Below are positions 49,907 to 59,457 of a stretch of 61,602 nt of DNA, piece by piece. A program made the position numbers and the translations under genes. The notes below the pieces were generated by a model, which was given only the letters and a program-made list of their open reading frames with translations, searched no databases and had not been told where the DNA came from. Source of the stretch: a virus. The stretch is taken from positions 1 through 61,602 of IMG/VR virus record IMGVR_UViG_3300046167_000543; one strand, 5' to 3'. Position 1 is the stretch's first letter. Every line of letters begins with the position of its first letter.

Positions 49907-50314
49907 CTAATCTCCGCATGGCTTTCCTGTTGCAACGTTAATCCAATTTTCTTTTTCAAACCAATCACGTAGTGTTGCGCCTTTCTTACGAGCGCCTTTT
50001 ACGTTTGATTTACTAGAGCGTTTATAATCTCCTTTAGATGCCGCGGATCGTTTAGCTCTAATCACTTTATCCCTTTCAGCTTTACTCATTGATCTTACCT
50101 TAGAAGCAGGTAGACAAACCTTTTTAGTTCCACCACCTTTTACTTTAGATTTTTTATTTAATGGCGATCTTAGTTTAGCTGCATCAGCTAGAGCTTTATC
50201 GTTACCAGTACCAATACCATAAGCTGAAACTCTTTGTCTCATCTTATTAGTCTCTGGGTTATGTAATACACTAGCGTAACAATGCGCTAAAGGGCTTTCG
50301 TTTAACTTTCTCAT
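49907..50314 (-). CDS. Basic protein with DUF5872-like C terminus
   Basis: 135 residues, strongly basic. Lys/Ser/Arg-rich middle (ERDKVIRAKRSAASKGDYKR) and a C-terminal motif KKGATLRDWFEKENWINV, then GKPCGD. I associate the C-terminal part with DUF5872-type proteins. Probably packaged or DNA binding. It is the last gene of the leftward arm. Confidence 0.6.
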   Translation of the reverse strand: MRKLNESPLAHCYASVLHNPETNKMRQRVSAYGIGTGNDKALADAAKLRSPLNKKSKVKGGGTKKVCLPASKVRSMSKAERDKVIRAKRSAASKGDYKRSSKSNVKGARKKGATLRDWFEKENWINVATGKPCGD

Positions 50315-50547
50315 TTGTCTAGTTTTTTCATTGCCTTGTTTCTAGCACACGCCATTTTTTTAGCGTAGCTAGGATTTTTCTTTTTATTAAAAGCTATTTG
50401 TTGATTTAAACTACCAACAATTTTCTTTTTATTTCCTTTACGACTTTTAATTAACCAGTTAGCTAAGTCACCACAGTTTAAATCTTTAAACTTACCATTA
50501 GCGTCTGGCGCGTCAGAGTCTTTCCAAGTTAATTTTTCTTTAGCCAT
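50311..50547 (-). CDS. Small basic hypothetical protein
   Basis: 78 residues, Lys/Asn-rich. LNCGDLANWLIKSRKGNKKK at about 23-42 and YAKKMACARNKAMKKLDK at the end. Conserved-looking and basic; overlaps both neighbours by 1-4 nt. Function unknown. Confidence 0.55.
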   Translation of the reverse strand: MAKEKLTWKDSDAPDANGKFKDLNCGDLANWLIKSRKGNKKKIVGSLNQQIAFNKKKNPSYAKKMACARNKAMKKLDK

Positions 50548-50702
50548 TACTTCTTTTTCTTACTACCAAATTTACTAGGTCCACCAGCTTTAGTACAGCG
50601 TACACCCCAACCTGAGGCATAGGCCGATGGCCATACTTTAAATTTCTTTTTTGCCGCGGCTTTACAAGGTCCGCTTATCTTTCCGTATAGTGGTGATCCC
50701 AT
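50547..50702 (-). CDS. Small DUF5872-like protein
   Basis: 51 residues from the ATG at 50702. PLYGKISGPCKAAAKKKFKVW, then PSAYASGWGVRCTKAGG and a Lys-rich end. The PSAYASGWGVRC core is the one I recall from DUF5872. It directly follows the giant virion gene (2 nt between them). Confidence 0.65.
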   Translation of the reverse strand: MGSPLYGKISGPCKAAAKKKFKVWPSAYASGWGVRCTKAGGPSKFGSKKKK

Positions 50703-50704
50703 GA

Positions 50705-53700
50705 TTACTTTATTTTAGATTTTTTATATTTACTTTTTCTTGGTTGCGGTTTGTTGCTAGGTTTTTCCTCATCAATACCAATTTCCCAGTCTTGCCAACC
50801 ACCTAATAACGTCAAGCGTTCCCAAGTCTCTAAGTCTTGTGACGTAGCTGTAACCACGTTGTTGGTTTTCTTTATAGCTCTATCAAGAGGTACATTAGTA
50901 AGCGCCGCTATAACATTAGCACTTGCTAAGTAAGCTGGGTTATCTAAGCTCCAACCTTTTTCTTTCATTTCGTCTTTATCCCATTGGTAAGATCTCGCTG
51001 CTTGATTTATACGCGATAGCTTAGCAGATATAGGTGGAGATAGTTTAGTAATTTCATAACCTACTTTTTCAAGCTTAGGTCGTTCCTTTTCCATCTCGTT
51101 TATAATACGGATTATAGCGTTTTTACCTACTGAAACTACAGCACCGCCTAATCCCATACCTCTTAAAAGCGAGTCCATCATACCATTAGCTATACTAACA
51201 TATTTTTTCTTTTGCTCGTCTGTATCTTCTTCATCATCATCAAAAGCAAACGCAAACAAAGCTTGTTGCAACGCGTTAAACAATAAGTTCTGCGCTACAC
51301 CGTAGTATATAATCTTACTTATATTAGTCTTAGCATCGCCTCGGCCATTCTTAAGATCGCTAGCAGCTTTTTTTATAAGTCTAGCATACTGAGCTGGTGT
51401 GTTAGCAAAAGCTAATACAAGACGTCCTAATGGACCTGCTTGTTGCATTGATATTCTATCAGGCCTTGATGACTGTTGCGACTCTTCTGCTGTCTCTCTA
51501 AAGTCTACAAATGCCTGAGCTTCAGCCTCAGCATCTGTCATACCTTGTTTTTTCAAGGACTTAATACGGTTACGATAAAACGCTGAGCCACCTGATGCTA
51601 TAGCAAAGCTATCTGCTATTTGTGTAGGTGTGAAACCAAACTCAAGTAGTTTATTTATAACGCCTTTAGCACCACCTTTCTTAGCCATATCTGCAATATC
51701 AGCTTCACTTACGTTGATACGTAAACCACCACGACGTTCTTTCAAGAAGTCAGAGTTCATAAGCGTCATAAAGTCAGACCAGTATTGTTTCTGGTTTGCA
51801 AAAGCTTTACCCGCAGCTAGTATATTGTTATCAGTGAAGTTAACAAAGTTAATACTAGATATAGTTTGTAGTATTGCTGATCTTGTATTAAAGAACATTA
51901 TAGTACCAATACTACCTGTGACCCAGTCAGTAAATCTACCTGTAAGCGTATCGCCTTGGAAGTTTCTGTTACGACCAGACTTCATACGCTGCAGCATATT
52001 CTCCATAGCTAAGCGATATGGTTTACCGTACGCAGCTTCAAGTTTATTTAAATTCTTTTCAGAGAATATAACATCTGCATTAGTTTGCCACTGCTCTAAG
52101 TACTTAGCTCGCTTAGTGGTGTTAAGACCTTCAAGCATATCAGTTGTAATAGTACCAGCTGGCCAACCTTCTTTAGGCGCCGCGTATTGATCACCTTTTT
52201 GTATAGCAACTAGTTGATCAGCAAAAATCTGTAGCTCAGCATTGTCGCTTACGTACTTACTAAGATCAGCTTGATCTTTCTTACTTATCCCAGGTATAGA
52301 CATACCTTGCTTATCCCATATGTACACGCGTACAGCTTGCTCTCTAGTAAACGGTTCACCTGGAACTTTCTTACGTAGATTTTTAGGTACTATTTCTAAT
52401 TGTTTCTTTAACAATTTGTAGTCGTTCATCATAGATATACGAGCTGATGACAATTCATTCATAGCTCTAGCATATGGGTTTAACAAATGAGTTTTATACC
52501 ATGCCATCTGTTGGTCACCTAATTTACCTTTACCAAGCGTAGCGTATAATAAACCTGTAAAGTCTTCAGCAGATGGTGGTATAAAGAAGTTTAATCTACC
52601 TTTACCAGCCCCAGCTACTTCAGCTTTTACTCTACCATATTCTTTTTCAGATGCTATACCTGTTTTGTTTTCTAGTATATCATTAAAACCTCTATCAAGA
52701 TCAGCTTTTTTACTAAACTTAATTTTAGCTTGCTGTACTTTAGATTTTACATCAAATACATTTAATGCGTCTTGTACTGCTTTAACGTTTTTATACGCAT
52801 CATCTACAAAGAAAAAGTCGTTATAACCTTCAGCAGCTTTACCCGTCATCCAACGTGCTTTAGCCTCTGCTTTACCATCACCAAGCCCTACAATATTTTC
52901 AATAGGCAGGTTAACGCCAAGCGCGTCCATAAATTCTTTGATAGGACCAGCAGCATTAGCAGGTCTAGCTGTAAGTATGAATACATCTTCAGCACCTCTT
53001 GCTTTAACTATATTTTCTATAGCTTTAAATACAGGACCTCTTTTACCGTCAATCACTTTGCTAAACTCCGAGAAATCAAACTGAGCTCCTTGAGCTTCTA
53101 ACTCTCCAGCTCTTGCAGCAAACTGTGTAGCGTTAAGCTTACCAGTTGTACCATCAGGCATCTCGTATAGCACATTGCTGTTAGATCTAGCTAATGTATC
53201 ATCAAAGTCAAATACACGTATCTTTTTAACAGGTGCTTCAGGGTTTCTAGCGTTAGCCATAGCTTTGTCAGCATTACCTAAGTTATCAAGTATTTCTTGA
53301 TTAGGTACTTGCTTACTAAACTTAATAGTGTTATTTTGATTGTTATTACCAACACCAGCTTTAGGTATGGATTTTAATTTAGCAAATTCATTTAATCTAT
53401 CTTGCCCTGTTTTAGCAGTTATATCCCCGCTCAATACTTCTTTTAATATTTTATTTTGCTCAGATACAGTTTCAACATTTACATCACTAGGTTTTAAAGC
53501 AACACCTAGTTCTTCAGCCATAGTTTGACCTGTTTCGTAATTAACAATACTATTAAGATCGATACCAGCTTCAATAAATCTAATAGCAGGGTTGTCTGCT
53601 ATAGTTGTTCCAATAGGTAGCGTAGCATCTAACTTAGCATCGTCTAATTTTTGATCGTCAGCTTTAGAAAGTTTAGTTTGATAATAGTTCTTTTTAATAT

Positions 53701-56700
53701 CAGTCATTATTTGACTAGTATTATTTGTAGCAAAACCATATATGATTGAAGCGCCAACCACGGATGCTGGAGGATTGTGTTCTTCTCTAACCTTATCACC
53801 TGTTCTCTGCTTAGGTGAGGTACCGTATTGTGGATTTTTAGAAAAATACCTAAACGGTGCTGCTATCTTAATAAGACCAGTCGTTGCTTGGTAGCCTTGA
53901 GCTATAATCATAGCTGCTAATTCTTTAGGCATACCATTTTGTATAGCTTTATCTAATTGACTTACAACGTCGTCAAGCACTTGCATGTTAATTTTTGCTT
54001 GAGCTCTTCCTTTGTCTGTATCAACATCTTTAAGATTAACCCTTTTAGCTTTAGGTTTTTGATCTCCTTTTGAGTTTGATTTAGCTTTATCTAAAGCTCT
54101 TTTATAAGCTGGATCATTGACGCCGTAATACAATCTACCTCTATTTGGCAAAAGATTAGTAATGTTTTTTGGAGGAACAACTTTTTTACCAACAGTACCG
54201 TCAGTTTTAATTAAACGTTCTCCTTTAACCCAATCTCCGTTATCTAACGCGTACCAGTAATCACCTTCTTTTGCTTTAGTTCCAGTTCTTTCTAAAAAAG
54301 CGTTTAGTTTTTTAGCTTCAGGTGTTAGCTTTCCTTTTTTTGTTTTTCCTACTTGAGTTCTAACAGCGCCACCAAAAGCAAAAGATCCTGCTAAAAATAC
54401 ATCTTCAGTAAGTTTATATTTTTCTATAGCGTCTTCAAAAGAAGTTTGTATTTCAGCTCTTTTATTATCAGGAACGCTAGCACTATCCATGCCAACTATT
54501 TTTAGTACAGCATTAATATCTCTAGCTTGTGTAACATCTATCAACGCTTTTTTACTAAACATAAGTCTAGATCTACCAGCTCTAGTATCTGCTCTCTGCT
54601 GTTTAGGAGCACTCTCTGGCAACGATTTGTCTGCAACTGATAAAGCAACTTGACCACCACGCATACGCGCCCAAGCGGCAAGTTTTGTAGCGTAGTTTCT
54701 TCTTTCGTTTTTACTAAGCTCGTTTAAATCAACGTCAATACCAGCCCACTCTCTGGCTTTTGATACAGCTTGCGGACTTATTTTACCTTGTCTATTAGGT
54801 CTAAACTCTGGTTTTAATCTATATACTTTAGTTTGAGTAGTCTTACCTTTGCTTCTACCAGACTTGTTAGTAATAGCCATTGCTCTAACAGCTCTATCTG
54901 TACTTTCAGAAGCTGGATCTGTGTAAGGTTCGTAAAAGAAATCTAATACTGTTTGACCTATTTTCATAGATCGACCTCTAACTTCTGGACTTACTGGTAC
55001 TCTTTCACCTTGCTCTGTAATAGTCGACTCCATTGTTGTGACGTTAAACTCAGGCATAGTCTTTATAGACCTTTCAGTCTCTTGAGCGTTAGAAAAGTCT
55101 TGTTGTATTCTACCAAGCTCTGAAGTTTCAGGTTTGTTTTTAGAATAGGTTAAGTTATCTACTTTTTCTATTTTATCTTCAGGAACATTATATATTTCCG
55201 ATGCAAATTTAGAGCGATTGTTATTTAATATTTCTACAGATGAATCACCTTCATTTATTTTTATTTCTTTTTCTAACGTTGGTAAAACTTTTTTAACTCT
55301 AGGACTTTTTCTTACATCAATTAGTTTAGATCTACCTGATTCTTCAGCTTGAGCTCTTTCCTCTATTTCAAAAGCTTGTTCAGCTGTTTCGTCCGCAAAT
55401 TGAGTTTGCTCTACAGCTTGTGTTATAGTAGATTGACCTGTACGTCTAGTGTAGTCTTCTACAATTTTAGGACCAACACGTCTACCTAATATATTACCTA
55501 CATAAGTACTAAGCTGCATCGGCTTTCCAGTCACTCTATTCGTCGGTGTGTAATTTTTCATTACACTTTCAAATTGATTGTTTATATCGCTTATTACGTT
55601 TTCATCAACTTGAAGTGGAACACCTCTTTGTTTAGCCCATCTTTGCAGCGCGTCTATACCAAGTCTTTGGTATTGATCTTGTAAATTAGAAATGTCTTGC
55701 TCAGACATAGATTCTTTATTGTTCTTATATTGACTAGCTAAATCGTTAACAGCTTTAGAGGCTTTGATTGTAGTTTCATCTTCCTCATCTACATCGGCAA
55801 TAGCAACACCAGAAATAGCTTGTTTTCTAAAAGAATCTATATAGTTATAAACATCTGAGCCTGTGTTAAATTGTACAAACACCTCTGATTGATCTCCAAA
55901 AATTTTATTAGTTATGTTATTAAACAAACCTTTAAAAGAATTTAATACGTTATTAGGATTGAAATCGCTTTTGTTTAATATACCTAAGTTAACAGCGTCG
56001 CTAAGAACTTGCATAAATTCCTCATAATCACCATCATTTTCGTATTGAGCTAAACGTTTTTTTATAGCGTCGTAATCATTTTGAGTTATAGACTCTTGTT
56101 CTAGCTTATCATCTAACATATTGATGGCTTCTGTCACTGCTTTTTTATTTGTTAAAGCTTCAGCAGAATCACCTGTAAATTTTATTTTTTTATTTTTATT
56201 TCTAAGATGACTAACCTCATGTAAAGCTGTAACAGCAGCAAATTTACCATTAGAGTTAGTAATAGATTGTAATATACTTTTTTTAGACTCATTAACATCT
56301 ACAACAACAACATTATCAAAAGCGTATGCGTTTTGACTACCACTTGTGATTAATTCAAAAGCATCTGCGGTTTGTACATCTCCATTATCATCTGTATAAC
56401 TTATAGTTCTACCTTTAAATTTTTCAAGATCAGCAGCGTCTTCTTCAAGGAAATAAATTTCATTTCCTTTACCAACCATAGCGTCAGCCATAATATTAGA
56501 AGATTCAAACAAGTTTAAATGAAATATAGTTTCAGGATTTGTTTTAATATCAAGATTTTGCTTGTCAATAAACTCTTGATTACGCTTACTTCTAACACTA
56601 AGTATATCGTTTTTACGATTTTTCAAAACCACTGACTGCTCTTGTAAGTTTTGTAAAGATTTTATTTCGCTTTCTGTAGGAAGTCCAGTTGTAGAATTTG

Positions 56701-59446
56701 CTAATGTAGTTGCGTCCCTTGTTATTTTTTTTATTGCAACTTCTATTTCACCAATTTCTTTTATTTGTGCTGGCGTAAGTGTGTTTAATTTACTTATGTT
56801 AACAATGTCTTGTAACCCTAGGTCTAATAATATTTCTTTACTTTTCTTTATACGATCTGACGTTGGTAGATCTTGAGCTTCTATAAGTTGTCTAGTCAAA
56901 GATTGATACTTGCTTAACTCACTATTGCTTGTAACGTGCTCTTTAATAATAGCGTTAGCATTGTTTATTGTTTTACCGCTGAGCATTAGCAAAGTAGCAA
57001 AAGAAGTATTAGCAAAAAGATCTTCGTTTATTTCTTCAAAAACATTTACATTTTCTCCAAGTATAATATTACGAACAATACCTTGATCTAGTATGCTTTC
57101 TAAAGATTCTTGGGCATTTTCTTTTATTAAGCCACCACCCACAACACCTCCTAATTCTAAAGTCTGTGGAATCCAAGCTTTAGAAACAGCGTCTTTATCT
57201 AATAAAAGTCTACCGCTTTTTAATTCTTTTATAAATTTATTTTTACCTATGTTTTTAGCTACTCTATTAAAGTCATCAAAAAGTTTTAATGTTACTGCTT
57301 GCTCTGAATATTTTGTTATAAAACCAGTTACCAATCCACTAACTCCTGTTTGAAATGTAGATTTATTTAAACTATTTTCTAAAGAAACAATTTGATTTTC
57401 TAATTGACGTTTAACTATAGGATCTTTTGTTTTTTCTATTTCAGCTTTTAATCCTTCTATTTTTTTAGGATTAAACTTTTTAGCAATTTCTACACTTTGA
57501 ATAGTTTGGCTTCCGGTTTGTAATCCAAATAAATTACCAGAAACTTTAGCCATACCTTTACTTAAACCTTTGTTAAATGAAGCAGTTGCAACTCTTTGAG
57601 CTGCTGACATACCACTAGTAAATCCTTTTGCAACTAAACCTGTTACTAATTGTGGTCCAGCTATGGTTAACAGTGTAGGCGCCGCAGAAGCTGTTGAATC
57701 AGAAACAAAAGCCCAACCGCTAGCTTTACCTTTTCTAACTTCATCTACCGTTATTGGAGATGGTAGCGCTTGTATTTTTTCTTCTATAGCTTGATTGTAG
57801 TTTACAGCTGTACCTATTAAAGCATCAGCGCCTCTAACTAATTTGGAATCTAATACATTTTGAAAATCAAATCCACTAGCGCCTGATTGTGTTAGTTCTG
57901 CTAAACCAGATGTTAAAAAAGCAGCTGCCCTAGCTGTGTAAGCCCCTGCAATAGCAGCGCTACCGCCGAAAGATTGTTCTATATTTAAAGCTGTTCTAGT
58001 GCTAAACCTATAGTCTTTGTTTAATGCTACAAATGTTTGATCTAAATCTTTTAAATCATCATACTTTTGAAGATTAACATTATATTGTTGCTGCATTTTA
58101 AGAATTTGAACTCCTTGATCAGCAAGTTTTAAATTTTCTTCTTGTAAAGCTTGGGCTTCTGGGCCTGTTGCTATAGCATTTCTTTCGTTTACTTTTTGCT
58201 GTAACTTATTGTAAATATTATTACCAGTTTCTTGACCAGTACTAGTAACAGGGTAAGCAAAATCTTGCAAACGTTTTTTGTAGGTTTCTATATCTTTGTC
58301 TAAAACCTGTATAGCGTCATTTATTTTTTCAATTTTTGGAGCTAAAACATTAAAATCATTATTATATTGTTCTTGCCTTGCTACCAAGGTAGAACCTCCT
58401 ACTTTTAAATCGTTTTTAACTTTATCTAAATCTTGTCCTTCTGGAGTTTCTTTTAATAATACACTTGTAAAATCTTGAACGTCTTCATTATAGTTATTAG
58501 CAACTAATTCTTTATTTCTATTTTCTATAGTATATAAAGCTTGTTGATTTGCAGTTGGTATAGATTCTTTTTGATAATCATTTAAAGGGTTTAATGTACC
58601 TTTGTCTTGATATTGATTATACAAAGCAACGTAATCTTTTGCGCCTTGGTCATTTAAATTGGCAGCAATAGCAGCGTCATAAATTCTCTGTTCTTTTTCT
58701 TCTTTAGTAGCAGCCCTTCTGTTTATTTGAACAGTTCCACCTGGAGTAACAGTGGTAGTACCTAAGTCTACAGGAGCATCGATCCAACCAGTACCACCAC
58801 CCGGGGTTTTTTCAAAATAAACTTCATATGTTTTATTAGTTATCTCTTGCTCTGGTATGTTAGCGTTAGCATTAGCTATGTTATCTATTAAAGATCTAGC
58901 TCCAGATTCTTCACCTACATAACCTTCGTATTGAGCACGTTGAACATCTGCTTTTGTAAGTTCGCCTTTAGCAAAAGCATCTTTATATTTATTTTGATTT
59001 TTTAATCTATTATCTAGCTTAGACCATTCTTCTCTAGTAATAGGCGTGTTATCTCCAAAGCCAGTTACAACAACTTCTTCAAGATCTATAGTTTGAGAAG
59101 AAATTAATTTATCTTCAAACCTGCTAAGCCTACGTCTTGCCAATATAGCATCTCGAGATGTATCTAATTCACCGTATTCAGCTACGTCTTTTTGTAACTC
59201 CAATAAAGTATTTGCCGAGTCTGATTCCGTACTCTCGGGTGCTTCCCCGGTTTCCGGTGTTGCAGTTGCACCCTTTGCCACAGCACCGTTTGTCTTTCCC
59301 TCGGTTGGGGTTGTTTGTATTTCGTCTGTAACTTCTACAGTTTCAAGTCCATGCTTGTTTACATACTCGTCTACAGACAGTTGCTCATTACTTGCAGCTT
59401 GAGTAACTTCATCTAACGTGTATTCAAATCCTTGATACTTAAACAT
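50705..59446 (-). CDS. Giant virion/ejection protein with HExxH and HAD domains
   Basis: 2913 residues, the largest gene. The N-terminal 600 residues are Gln/Asn/Thr-rich and helical. A hydrophobic Ala/Gly/Val-rich segment lies near 580-610. HEVSH at 1076-1080 is a zinc-peptidase motif. A HAD-like phosphatase domain spans about 2075-2230 with FDFDDT (D2080, D2082), LTARP and FFVDDAYKN. Large polyvalent-type segments with NTPAQYARLIKKA near 2700 end the protein. It probably forms an internal core ejected into the cell to breach the envelope and modify host components. Confidence 0.8.
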   Translation of the reverse strand: MFKYQGFEYTLDEVTQAASNEQLSVDEYVNKHGLETVEVTDEIQTTPTEGKTNGAVAKGATATPETGEAPESTESDSANTLLELQKDVAEYGELDTSRDAILARRRLSRFEDKLISSQTIDLEEVVVTGFGDNTPITREEWSKLDNRLKNQNKYKDAFAKGELTKADVQRAQYEGYVGEESGARSLIDNIANANANIPEQEITNKTYEVYFEKTPGGGTGWIDAPVDLGTTTVTPGGTVQINRRAATKEEKEQRIYDAAIAANLNDQGAKDYVALYNQYQDKGTLNPLNDYQKESIPTANQQALYTIENRNKELVANNYNEDVQDFTSVLLKETPEGQDLDKVKNDLKVGGSTLVARQEQYNNDFNVLAPKIEKINDAIQVLDKDIETYKKRLQDFAYPVTSTGQETGNNIYNKLQQKVNERNAIATGPEAQALQEENLKLADQGVQILKMQQQYNVNLQKYDDLKDLDQTFVALNKDYRFSTRTALNIEQSFGGSAAIAGAYTARAAAFLTSGLAELTQSGASGFDFQNVLDSKLVRGADALIGTAVNYNQAIEEKIQALPSPITVDEVRKGKASGWAFVSDSTASAAPTLLTIAGPQLVTGLVAKGFTSGMSAAQRVATASFNKGLSKGMAKVSGNLFGLQTGSQTIQSVEIAKKFNPKKIEGLKAEIEKTKDPIVKRQLENQIVSLENSLNKSTFQTGVSGLVTGFITKYSEQAVTLKLFDDFNRVAKNIGKNKFIKELKSGRLLLDKDAVSKAWIPQTLELGGVVGGGLIKENAQESLESILDQGIVRNIILGENVNVFEEINEDLFANTSFATLLMLSGKTINNANAIIKEHVTSNSELSKYQSLTRQLIEAQDLPTSDRIKKSKEILLDLGLQDIVNISKLNTLTPAQIKEIGEIEVAIKKITRDATTLANSTTGLPTESEIKSLQNLQEQSVVLKNRKNDILSVRSKRNQEFIDKQNLDIKTNPETIFHLNLFESSNIMADAMVGKGNEIYFLEEDAADLEKFKGRTISYTDDNGDVQTADAFELITSGSQNAYAFDNVVVVDVNESKKSILQSITNSNGKFAAVTALHEVSHLRNKNKKIKFTGDSAEALTNKKAVTEAINMLDDKLEQESITQNDYDAIKKRLAQYENDGDYEEFMQVLSDAVNLGILNKSDFNPNNVLNSFKGLFNNITNKIFGDQSEVFVQFNTGSDVYNYIDSFRKQAISGVAIADVDEEDETTIKASKAVNDLASQYKNNKESMSEQDISNLQDQYQRLGIDALQRWAKQRGVPLQVDENVISDINNQFESVMKNYTPTNRVTGKPMQLSTYVGNILGRRVGPKIVEDYTRRTGQSTITQAVEQTQFADETAEQAFEIEERAQAEESGRSKLIDVRKSPRVKKVLPTLEKEIKINEGDSSVEILNNNRSKFASEIYNVPEDKIEKVDNLTYSKNKPETSELGRIQQDFSNAQETERSIKTMPEFNVTTMESTITEQGERVPVSPEVRGRSMKIGQTVLDFFYEPYTDPASESTDRAVRAMAITNKSGRSKGKTTQTKVYRLKPEFRPNRQGKISPQAVSKAREWAGIDVDLNELSKNERRNYATKLAAWARMRGGQVALSVADKSLPESAPKQQRADTRAGRSRLMFSKKALIDVTQARDINAVLKIVGMDSASVPDNKRAEIQTSFEDAIEKYKLTEDVFLAGSFAFGGAVRTQVGKTKKGKLTPEAKKLNAFLERTGTKAKEGDYWYALDNGDWVKGERLIKTDGTVGKKVVPPKNITNLLPNRGRLYYGVNDPAYKRALDKAKSNSKGDQKPKAKRVNLKDVDTDKGRAQAKINMQVLDDVVSQLDKAIQNGMPKELAAMIIAQGYQATTGLIKIAAPFRYFSKNPQYGTSPKQRTGDKVREEHNPPASVVGASIIYGFATNNTSQIMTDIKKNYYQTKLSKADDQKLDDAKLDATLPIGTTIADNPAIRFIEAGIDLNSIVNYETGQTMAEELGVALKPSDVNVETVSEQNKILKEVLSGDITAKTGQDRLNEFAKLKSIPKAGVGNNNQNNTIKFSKQVPNQEILDNLGNADKAMANARNPEAPVKKIRVFDFDDTLARSNSNVLYEMPDGTTGKLNATQFAARAGELEAQGAQFDFSEFSKVIDGKRGPVFKAIENIVKARGAEDVFILTARPANAAGPIKEFMDALGVNLPIENIVGLGDGKAEAKARWMTGKAAEGYNDFFFVDDAYKNVKAVQDALNVFDVKSKVQQAKIKFSKKADLDRGFNDILENKTGIASEKEYGRVKAEVAGAGKGRLNFFIPPSAEDFTGLLYATLGKGKLGDQQMAWYKTHLLNPYARAMNELSSARISMMNDYKLLKKQLEIVPKNLRKKVPGEPFTREQAVRVYIWDKQGMSIPGISKKDQADLSKYVSDNAELQIFADQLVAIQKGDQYAAPKEGWPAGTITTDMLEGLNTTKRAKYLEQWQTNADVIFSEKNLNKLEAAYGKPYRLAMENMLQRMKSGRNRNFQGDTLTGRFTDWVTGSIGTIMFFNTRSAILQTISSINFVNFTDNNILAAGKAFANQKQYWSDFMTLMNSDFLKERRGGLRINVSEADIADMAKKGGAKGVINKLLEFGFTPTQIADSFAIASGGSAFYRNRIKSLKKQGMTDAEAEAQAFVDFRETAEESQQSSRPDRISMQQAGPLGRLVLAFANTPAQYARLIKKAASDLKNGRGDAKTNISKIIYYGVAQNLLFNALQQALFAFAFDDDEEDTDEQKKKYVSIANGMMDSLLRGMGLGGAVVSVGKNAIIRIINEMEKERPKLEKVGYEITKLSPPISAKLSRINQAARSYQWDKDEMKEKGWSLDNPAYLASANVIAALTNVPLDRAIKKTNNVVTATSQDLETWERLTLLGGWQDWEIGIDEEKPSNKPQPRKSKYKKSKIK

Positions 59447-59457
59447 AATTTAATTAT

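Noticed and set aside
49642-49941. Plus-strand ORF of 99 codons across the convergence point
   Set aside because: It runs through the nrdA end and the terminator hairpin and lacks protein-like character.
50705-59446. Virion RNA polymerase in the giant protein
   Set aside because: The only DxD-type cluster found (FDFDDT) belongs to a HAD motif set; no polymerase DxDGD-type motif was seen.
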